Of a stretch of 6,478 bases of DNA, positions 1 to 5,649 are shown one piece after another. A program made the translations under genes and the position numbers. The DNA is from Cyclobacteriaceae bacterium (lineage in GTDB: Bacteria > Bacteroidota > Bacteroidia > Cytophagales > Cyclobacteriaceae). Where the stretch lies: assembly GCA_015492915.1 (NCBI GenBank), contig WGED01000288.1:1-6478 (forward strand), given 5' to 3'. Each line of letters starts with the position of its first letter. The stretch's first letter is position 1. The notes beneath the pieces are model-generated. The model was given only the letters and a program-made list of their open reading frames with translations, was not told the origin of the DNA and ran no database searches.

Positions 1-96
1 GTTTTTGAGAAAATCTAAAGCAAATTAGAAAGTGTTGAAATTTTGAGAAGAGTTCAGAGAAGAGACTTTTTATAGCTTACCGACACCTGTCATAAA
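1..96 (+). other. Upstream flank with no recognisable gene
   Basis: All three forward frames meet stop codons within the first 28 bases (6-8 nt, 16-18 and 26-28), so at most a few terminal codons of an upstream gene could lie here. I find no convincing Bacteroidota promoter: a TTTG at 42-45 has no TAnnTTTG at the right spacing. The start at 97 is preceded by TAAA and lacks a Shine-Dalgarno sequence. Confidence 0.4.
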
Positions 97-1038
97 ATGA
101 ACTCAAAAAACAATCGGAGGAACTTTCTCCAAAAAGGTATATTTCTTAGTGCTGGCACTATTTTATCGATGGCAGCCTGTAATCCCAATAAGAAAAAGAC
201 AGGGAAATCAGAACATAAAATAAAGGCACTTACAACTGACGGTACTTTAATTGAAGTTGACCAATCTTCAGTACACCATGCCCATCATAAACCGGCTTCT
301 CCTACAGAAGCCCGCGAAGGAATCCCTGGGATGCAATTCGTAATGGTTATTGATCTTTCCAAATGCAGAAATGCCAGAAAATGTGTAACGAATTGTCAGA
401 AGATGCATTCACTTGCACCCGAAGATGAATGGATCAAAGTATTCTTGATGCAGGACAGTCATGATACAGCACCATACTGGTTCCCAAAACCTTGTTTTCA
501 TTGCAATCAACCGCCCTGTGTAAAGGTCTGCCCTGTAGGTGCTACCTACAAAAGGACTGACGGCCTTGTACTAGTCGATAATGAGCGATGTATAGGTTGT
601 AAATTTTGTATGACTGCCTGTCCCTATTCTTCCAGGGTATTTCAGTGGAAGGAGCCTGAGGAAAATAAGTCCAGGGAGGGCGAATATTCTCCGGAAAAAA
701 GCACGCCACATCAGATCGGAACCGTAGGCAAATGCGACTTTTGTCCTGACCATGCACGCAAAGGGGAACTGCCGCCATGTGTGAGAGGATGCCCAAACGG
801 CGTGATATTTTTTGGAAATAAAAGTGAAGATATCGTAACTAACGGTACTGAGACATTCAGGTTTAGCCAGTTGGTTTATGATAGGTCCGGATATCATTTT
901 ATGGCAGAGTTAGGCACTCAACCAAATGTATACTATCTGCCTCCTGTGGAACGATTGTTCGATTATAAAAAAGGATTTGATAATCTGACTGAAGAGCAAA
1001 AAGAATTTTATAAAAACTCCATTGTCAAAAAACATTAG
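97..1038 (+). CDS. Tat-exported 4Fe-4S electron-transfer protein (HybA/DsrO/PsrB-like), cassette copy 1
   Basis: A 313-residue periplasmic ferredoxin-type subunit, expected to pass electrons between a membrane quinone protein and an unseen partner. The N-terminus has a twin-arginine motif (NRRNFLQK, Arg7-Arg8), a hydrophobic stretch, then MAAC with Cys28, which suggests a Tat-exported lipoprotein. This supports the ATG at 97, although no Shine-Dalgarno sequence precedes it. Four cysteine motifs follow: Cys90/96/100, Cys133/136/141/145, Cys165/168/171/175 and Cys213/216/228/232, with CP-type endings in the last three. This is the usual layout of four-cluster subunits such as HybA, DmsB and PsrB, and the length is close to HybA. 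Motif I is abnormal: Ala93 sits where its second cysteine should be. A histidine-rich patch lies at 60-64. The next gene encodes an NrfD-like protein, the usual partner. The paralogue at 3404 shares long identical stretches, for example PPCVKVCPVGAT and ELGTQPNVYYLPP. The family is clear; the electron donor and acceptor are not. Confidence 0.93.
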   Translation: MNSKNNRRNFLQKGIFLSAGTILSMAACNPNKKKTGKSEHKIKALTTDGTLIEVDQSSVHHAHHKPASPTEAREGIPGMQFVMVIDLSKCRNARKCVTNCQKMHSLAPEDEWIKVFLMQDSHDTAPYWFPKPCFHCNQPPCVKVCPVGATYKRTDGLVLVDNERCIGCKFCMTACPYSSRVFQWKEPEENKSREGEYSPEKSTPHQIGTVGKCDFCPDHARKGELPPCVRGCPNGVIFFGNKSEDIVTNGTETFRFSQLVYDRSGYHFMAELGTQPNVYYLPPVERLFDYKKGFDNLTEEQKEFYKNSIVKKH

Positions 1039-1045
1039 GCAATTA

Positions 1046-2440
1046 ATGGAACTTGACCAGAAGGCTACCAGAACACTCAACTTTTTTACTGCTCAGATGG
1101 TGACGATAAGCAGGTATGGTATAATACGTCTGGCGGTATTATTGATATTTGTATTAGGAGGTCTTTATGCTCTGATTGTCCAGATTGTCAAAGGCCATAT
1201 TGTCACGGGTATGCGCGACAATGTAGTCTGGGGGATTTATATAGCAAATTTCATATTTTTCATCGGAATAAGTTATGCAGGTGCTCTGATTTCAGGGATA
1301 CTTCATTTGTTGCGGGTAAAATGGAGGACGCCTATTATACGAATCGCTGAGATCATTACGATCGTTTCCACGTTGATCGGACCAGCGTATATTTTATTGT
1401 GTATGGGGCGCTTGGACAGGCTCCATCATCTCGCTTTATACGGAAGAATTCAATCACCGATCATTTGGGATGTACTGGCAATTAGCACATACCTTATTGG
1501 TAGTATCATATTTCTATATCTGGCATGCATTCGAGATTTGGCAGCCCTCAGAGACTATCCTTTCAAAAACAAATGGCGAAATAAAATTTACAGGTTTTTA
1601 GCTGTTGATTTTAATGATAATACAAAGCAAAACAGGTATTTAAATCGTGCTCTCGACATTATGTCTGCCATAATTATACCATTGGCTGTACTTGTGCACT
1701 CTGTTTTAGCCTGGATTTTTGGCATGACCCTGCGGCCGGGATGGCATAGTACGATATTTGCTCCTTATTTTGTTGTTGCAGCTGTTTTTTCTGGAACCGG
1801 CGTTCTTATTATCGCCATGTGGGTCTTCCGGCGATACTACAAGCTGGAGTCCTATATAACAAAAATCCATTTCAATTACCTGGGTATCATGCTTATGATA
1901 CTGGGAGCATTATATGCCTATTTCACATTTAGCGAATATTTAACAAGTTGGTACGGTTCTGAGACCTGGGATATGGAAGTCCTTTATAAACTCTTTGATC
2001 CGGAGGAATATTGGTGGTGGTTTTTCTTTGCTGCAATTATTGGAGTTGTATTGCCGATTATTGTCATTCTTATTCCCAAATTCAGAACAATTAATAGTAT
2101 CACTGCGGTTTCGGTGATTGCCGTTTTGGCACTGTGGGTCAAACGCTATCTTATTATTATCCCCACTCTGGAAACGCCATTATTACCACTGCAGGATCTC
2201 AGACCGGAATATATTCACTATCAACCTACGATGATTGAATGGCTTTTGACCTTTTCCGGTGTGGCTCTATTTTGTTTGATATTCTTTTTGTTTTCCAAGT
2301 TCATTCCAATTATCCCAATCATAAAAGCAGAGGAAGGAAAAAATTACGCGCAATTACGAAAAACGGTGATGGAAAGAATAATTAAAAGAAAATTAAAGGA
2401 GACAAAAATGAAGGAATCTCAGAAAATCGAACACTTATGA
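1046..2440 (+). CDS. NrfD/PsrC-family membrane protein, ActC/ActF-like, cassette copy 1
   Basis: A polytopic membrane subunit, 464 residues from the ATG at 1046, expected to bind (mena)quinone and exchange electrons with the Fe-S protein encoded just upstream. I count about ten hydrophobic helices, near residues 26-48, 60-88, 97-119, 139-162, 203-225, 238-261, 276-299, 323-343, 351-372 and 397-424. That matches the ten-helix HybB/ActC branch rather than eight-helix PsrC. Features resembling alternative complex III ActC are GMRD..VWG.YIANF (55-69), R..E (99-102), MGR then SPIIWD (137-142), a helix-5 His218, RPGWHST (230-236), Glu297, IIIPTLE (370-376), and a proline-rich FIPIIPI end. A charged, basic C-terminal tail (about 427-464) is much longer than in the paralogue. 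An in-frame TTG at 1022 would add 8 residues and overlap the previous gene by 17 nt. I prefer the ATG, which has AGG six bases upstream and lies 7 nt past the preceding stop. Family assignment is firm; quinone type and direction are inferred. Confidence 0.91.
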   Translation: MELDQKATRTLNFFTAQMVTISRYGIIRLAVLLIFVLGGLYALIVQIVKGHIVTGMRDNVVWGIYIANFIFFIGISYAGALISGILHLLRVKWRTPIIRIAEIITIVSTLIGPAYILLCMGRLDRLHHLALYGRIQSPIIWDVLAISTYLIGSIIFLYLACIRDLAALRDYPFKNKWRNKIYRFLAVDFNDNTKQNRYLNRALDIMSAIIIPLAVLVHSVLAWIFGMTLRPGWHSTIFAPYFVVAAVFSGTGVLIIAMWVFRRYYKLESYITKIHFNYLGIMLMILGALYAYFTFSEYLTSWYGSETWDMEVLYKLFDPEEYWWWFFFAAIIGVVLPIIVILIPKFRTINSITAVSVIAVLALWVKRYLIIIPTLETPLLPLQDLRPEYIHYQPTMIEWLLTFSGVALFCLIFFLFSKFIPIIPIIKAEEGKNYAQLRKTVMERIIKRKLKETKMKESQKIEHL

Positions 2441-2453
2441 TTTATCGGCTTTC

Positions 2454-3302
2454 ATGAACAATCTATTTAAATATATCCTTTTTGGCTTTATGGCTCTGAT
2501 ATTTGCCACAGGGGATATATCAGCACAAGGTAAAAAGACAACAAGGCTCCAAGTTGAATATTATAAAAATCATGACAAAATGGAGATGCTCATAGCTACT
2601 CTGATAGCTAAAGAAAGACGATATGTCCCTTTAGCTGGTGCTATGATCCGGTTTTATAGTGTTAATGACACTTCAAAGGCATTATTGGAAGAATTAGTGA
2701 CAAACGATGAAGGTAAAGTCGTTCTTAAAATAAATGATAATTCAAAAATATTTTATGATCCTTCGGGGATCATGACTTTTGAAGTAGAATATGGAGGTAA
2801 CAGTTCCTACAAAAGTGTGCAACGGCAAATCTCCGTAAAACGAGCAAACCTGGATGTATTCTTTTTTCAAAAAGATTCGATCAAATCCATAGAAGTAAAT
2901 GCCTCTGAAATCGGCCCTGATAACTTAATCACTCCAATTCAAGGCCTCCATGTCCGCTTTTATATCAAAGGTACTTTTAGTCTTTTGGATATTGGAAAAG
3001 AGAAGACCGATCAATATGGAAATGCAAGGATTGACTTTCCCGTTTATATGCCCGGAGATACAGCGGGAGTTATAAAAATTGTGGTTAAGATTGAAGATGA
3101 TGATGATTATGGCACCATAGAATCAAGAGGAGAAATAAACTGGGGCATCCCTGTCAAAGTAATTAAAAAAGAACGCAGAGGGCTTGGTGATACCGATGCC
3201 CCGTTATGGATGGTTTATACTTTAATAATTCTGTTGTCTGCTGTTTGGTTTCATTATCTGTATGTCATATATATGATAATCAAGATAAAGCTGGCAAGAT
3301 AA
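2454..3302 (+). CDS. Periplasmic protein with two Ig-like domains and a C-terminal membrane anchor, cassette copy 1
   Basis: I do not recognise this 282-residue protein as a named family. It has an N-terminal signal peptide (hydrophobic 4-19, probable cut near SAQ at 23-25), two related beta-sandwich-like units (about 31-129 and 132-236), and one strong C-terminal helix (about 251-276) ending in the basic tail KIKLAR. The predicted topology is therefore a periplasmic body anchored in the inner membrane. Each unit has a P..G..(I/V)RFY strand followed by T.(D/N)..G.(A/V), a pattern typical of Ig-like or transthyretin-like folds. Unit 2 ends in DYGTIE and WGIP, then DAPLW at the membrane entry. 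The protein contains no cysteine, so heme-c or cysteine-ligated Fe-S binding is excluded. It starts 13 nt after the NrfD-like gene and is matched by a paralogue at the same place in copy 2 (5646). I infer a structural or docking subunit of the same membrane complex; no enzymatic role can be supported. Confidence 0.85.
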   Translation: MNNLFKYILFGFMALIFATGDISAQGKKTTRLQVEYYKNHDKMEMLIATLIAKERRYVPLAGAMIRFYSVNDTSKALLEELVTNDEGKVVLKINDNSKIFYDPSGIMTFEVEYGGNSSYKSVQRQISVKRANLDVFFFQKDSIKSIEVNASEIGPDNLITPIQGLHVRFYIKGTFSLLDIGKEKTDQYGNARIDFPVYMPGDTAGVIKIVVKIEDDDDYGTIESRGEINWGIPVKVIKKERRGLGDTDAPLWMVYTLIILLSAVWFHYLYVIYMIIKIKLAR

Positions 3303-3403
3303 ATTCATGAAATACCGGCGATTTTTATTGAGGAAATAGACCTTGAGCCTATGAGGTACATTATAGGTAGAAAAGTCAGAATCTTTTTCTTAATCCTATT
3401 GAA
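3303..3403 (+). other. Gap between the two cassette copies, with a possible 18-codon reading frame
   Basis: This is the longest gap inside the array. I see no convincing hairpin terminator and no Bacteroidota-type -7/-33 promoter pair. The reading frame of the upstream gene stays open for 34 codons after its TAA. Within it an ATG at 3351 begins an 18-codon basic, hydrophobic peptide whose TGA (3405-3407) overlaps the ATG of the next gene as ATGA. It has no ribosome binding site at a good distance (AGGAAA ends about 14 nt before the ATG). It could be a coupling leader, a decayed C-terminal extension of the upstream gene, or chance. Confidence 0.25.
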
Positions 3404-4294
3404 ATGAAGAAACGAAAGATTAAACAGTCGCGAAGAAAATTTTTCGCCAAAACAATCACTGCGGCAGCAGGGGCTATTGGTGGAATAGGCCTTACTGCGC
3501 ATTCCTGCAAGAGCAAATCAGAAGAACATGAGAAAGTGACACTTTTGTCACAAGACGGCAAACTGGTACAGGTTGACAAAGCTGCTATAACACCTGCATC
3601 ACCGGCCGAGGCAAGAAAAGGAATACCGGGAAAACATTTTGTCATGGTCGTGGATCTTTCCAGGTGCCGCAATGCCCGTAAATGCATTAAAGCATGTGAT
3701 CATCATCATCAGCTAACACCTGATAGGCCCTATATCAAGGTATTGCGAATGCAGGATAATCCGGCGTCCTCTCCTTATTGGATGCCAAAAAAATGCTTTC
3801 ATTGTGACAACCCCCCTTGCGTGAAAGTTTGTCCTGTGGGTGCAACTTTTAAACGCACTGACGGACTAGTGCTTATCGACAATCACCGTTGTATCGGGTG
3901 TCGGTTTTGTATGGCTGCCTGCCCGTATTCTGCCCGTGTGTTTAATTGGGGAAAACCAAAACCTCAAAAAACCAACCACCCGTATTCACCGGAGACGAGC
4001 ATACCAAGTCAGATAGGGACGGTTGAGAAGTGTGATTTCTGTCCGGATATGCTTCGTCAAAACAAGGTGCCGCATTGTATCTCAGCATGCCCTAACGGCG
4101 CACTGTATTTTGGTGATCAAAATTCTGATTCGGTAACAAATGGCAGTGAAACCGTCAGGTTAAGTACACTGCTTCGCGATAAAGCAGGTTACCGATACCT
4201 GGAGGAGCTTGGCACTCAGCCGAATGTATATTACTTACCACCTGCCAACAGGTTATTCCCGTTTAAAGATGCTCCAGAAGGACAATCAAGTTAA
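3404..4294 (+). CDS. Tat-exported 4Fe-4S electron-transfer protein (HybA/DsrO/PsrB-like), cassette copy 2
   Basis: A 296-residue paralogue of the Fe-S protein at 97, with the same expected role as a periplasmic multi-cluster electron carrier paired with the NrfD-like protein that follows 8 nt downstream. The Tat motif is SRRKFFAK (Arg10-Arg11), followed by an Ala/Gly-rich hydrophobic segment and Cys35 in LTAHSC; that lipobox is poorer than in copy 1, so lipidation is uncertain. The motif cysteines are Cys88/94/98, Cys131/134/139/143, Cys163/166/169/173 and Cys210/213/225/229. As in copy 1, the second cysteine of motif I is replaced by alanine (Ala91) within an identical CRNARKC. A run of three histidines (100-102) directly follows motif I. 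Before the cluster domain, both copies share a DG.L..VD element and a PASP.EAR.GIPG linker. The spacer between motifs III and IV differs between copies in sequence and length, so the duplication is not recent. Function is inferred from family and context. Confidence 0.93.
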   Translation: MKKRKIKQSRRKFFAKTITAAAGAIGGIGLTAHSCKSKSEEHEKVTLLSQDGKLVQVDKAAITPASPAEARKGIPGKHFVMVVDLSRCRNARKCIKACDHHHQLTPDRPYIKVLRMQDNPASSPYWMPKKCFHCDNPPCVKVCPVGATFKRTDGLVLIDNHRCIGCRFCMAACPYSARVFNWGKPKPQKTNHPYSPETSIPSQIGTVEKCDFCPDMLRQNKVPHCISACPNGALYFGDQNSDSVTNGSETVRLSTLLRDKAGYRYLEELGTQPNVYYLPPANRLFPFKDAPEGQSS

Positions 4295-4302
4295 ATCATG
4301 AA

Positions 4303-5649
4303 ATGATGATGAAAAACGAACATACTCTTGCTGATCCGTTCAATGAAAAAGTTGAGAAAGATTTACTTGCACATCTGACCAGTAACAGAAGGAAAGGGCG
4401 AATCTTTGTCTTTGTTTTAATCGCCATTATTTTGGTGGGATTGTTTGCCTATTATCGACAGCTAAGATACGGACTGATTGTTACTGCCATGCGCGATTAT
4501 ACTTCATGGGGGGTATATATTGCAAACTTTGTTTTTTTGGTGGCAATTAGCCTTGTCGGTTCATTGTTCAGTTCAATTCTTAAATTATCAAAAGCAACCT
4601 GGTCCACTCCACTCACTCGTATTTCAGAGATTATCGCCATTGCTGCAATTATGTGTGCCAGCATCATCATAATTGTAGATATGGGGCGCCCTGACCGGTT
4701 TTTTAATGTGTTGATCCATGGTCGCATTCAGTCACCTATAATCTGGGATGTAATCATAATTACTACTTACCTGACAATAAGCTTGTTATTACTGTATATA
4801 TCTCTCATTCCAGATTTGGCTATATGCCGCGATAAAGTAAAAAATGTTGCAAAATGGAAAAGATGGGTTTACAAGGTTTTTTCAATCAACTGGCATGGCA
4901 CTCCAGAACAATATAAAATTTTGCATAAGATTTCCTTTACACTATCTGTAATGGTGATTCCTGTGGCTTTCGCCATCCACACCGTGACATCTTGGCTGTT
5001 TTCAACAACCTGGCGACCAGGATGGGACAGCACCAACCTGGGGCCGTACTTTGTCTCCGGAGCCTTGATGGCGGGTGCGGCGGTTATCATTGTTGCCATG
5101 TACTTTATCAGGATAGCATTGAACTTGAAAGAGTATCTGAACGATAAGTTGTTTGATCACATGGGTAAGCTGTTGGTAATGTTGTCATTAGTTTATCTGT
5201 ATTTTAACATCAATGAGTACCTGGGGCCCGCGTTCAAAATGGTTGGAGTGGAAGGTGAACATATCATAGAGCTCTTTTTTGGTAAATATGCCGGCATGTA
5301 TTGGATGGTACAGATTTTTGGGCTGATACTCCCTATTGTGGTGATGATATTTAAATGGGGGAGAAGACCACTTCCAATGCTGGTTCTATCTTTTATGATA
5401 CTGTTAGGTGCCTGGTTTAAGCGTTTCCTGATCGTAATTCCCTCACTTCAGCATCCTTATCTGCCTATTCAGGATGTTGACGAGTCTTATCGGCATTATA
5501 TCCCTACATGGGAAGAGTGGGCTATAACCTGCGCGTCTTTTGCCGCTGTTCTATTGATCATTACGTTCCTGATAAGATTGTTCCCTGTCATTCCTATATG
5601 GGAATTGAAAGAAGAAAAAGAAAGTAATTCTAAACCAAATCAGAAATGA
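4303..5649 (+). CDS. NrfD/PsrC-family membrane protein, ActC/ActF-like, cassette copy 2
   Basis: A 448-residue, roughly ten-helix quinone-site membrane protein, paralogous to the one at 1046. Landmarks are TAMRDYTSWGVYIANF (61-76), R..E (106-109), DMGRPDR (126-132), SPIIWD (144-149), LIPDLA..RD (168-177), a helix-5 His226 followed by TW-RPGWDST (236-244), GPYFVSGA (247-254), INEYL with Glu305, VIPSL (378-382) and a P.W.EW entry to the last helix that ends PVIPIWE. These closely recall ActC of alternative complex III. This copy keeps the GRP form of a motif that reads GRL in copy 1. Three consecutive ATG codons (4303, 4306, 4309) could each start translation; no good Shine-Dalgarno sequence chooses among them, and the first is used here. 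Its stop overlaps the next start as ATGA, suggesting coupled translation. It probably docks the Fe-S protein encoded upstream and passes electrons to or from menaquinone (inferred). Confidence 0.92.
   Translation: MMMKNEHTLADPFNEKVEKDLLAHLTSNRRKGRIFVFVLIAIILVGLFAYYRQLRYGLIVTAMRDYTSWGVYIANFVFLVAISLVGSLFSSILKLSKATWSTPLTRISEIIAIAAIMCASIIIIVDMGRPDRFFNVLIHGRIQSPIIWDVIIITTYLTISLLLLYISLIPDLAICRDKVKNVAKWKRWVYKVFSINWHGTPEQYKILHKISFTLSVMVIPVAFAIHTVTSWLFSTTWRPGWDSTNLGPYFVSGALMAGAAVIIVAMYFIRIALNLKEYLNDKLFDHMGKLLVMLSLVYLYFNINEYLGPAFKMVGVEGEHIIELFFGKYAGMYWMVQIFGLILPIVVMIFKWGRRPLPMLVLSFMILLGAWFKRFLIVIPSLQHPYLPIQDVDESYRHYIPTWEEWAITCASFAAVLLIITFLIRLFPVIPIWELKEEKESNSKPNQK
5646..5649 (+). other. ATGA stop-start overlap
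   Basis: The TGA of the NrfD-like gene (5647-5649) overlaps the ATG (5646-5648) of the Ig-like anchored protein gene. Such overlaps usually indicate translational coupling and hence matched subunit amounts. The corresponding junction in copy 1 is separated by 13 nt instead. Confidence 0.8.

Noticed and set aside
41..96. Candidate promoter upstream of the first gene
   Set aside because: A TTTG is present at 42-45, but no TAnnTTTG follows at the 19-21 nt spacing expected for Bacteroidota promoters.
481..540. Possible c-type heme motifs (CxxC followed by another residue) in the Fe-S proteins
   Set aside because: The sequences are of the type CFHCN and CFHCD, not CxxCH, and belong to a standard ferredoxin-type cysteine motif.
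542..897. Two reverse-strand open frames within the first Fe-S gene
   Set aside because: They lie opposite a gene with clear family motifs and show no recognisable domain; they are antisense shadows.
1022..1045. TTG start giving an 8-residue longer NrfD-like protein
   Set aside because: It is possible, but the ATG at 1046 has a better start codon, a short AGG upstream and a typical 7-nt intergenic gap, so it was preferred.
3305..3687. Reverse-strand open frames across the gap and the start of the second Fe-S gene
   Set aside because: They mostly oppose the Tat signal and motif I region of a confident gene, with no independent start signal or recognisable protein features.
4478..5099. A forward out-of-frame frame and two reverse-strand frames inside the second NrfD-like gene
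   Set aside because: They are overlapping frames in a strongly supported membrane-protein gene and carry no plausible start context.
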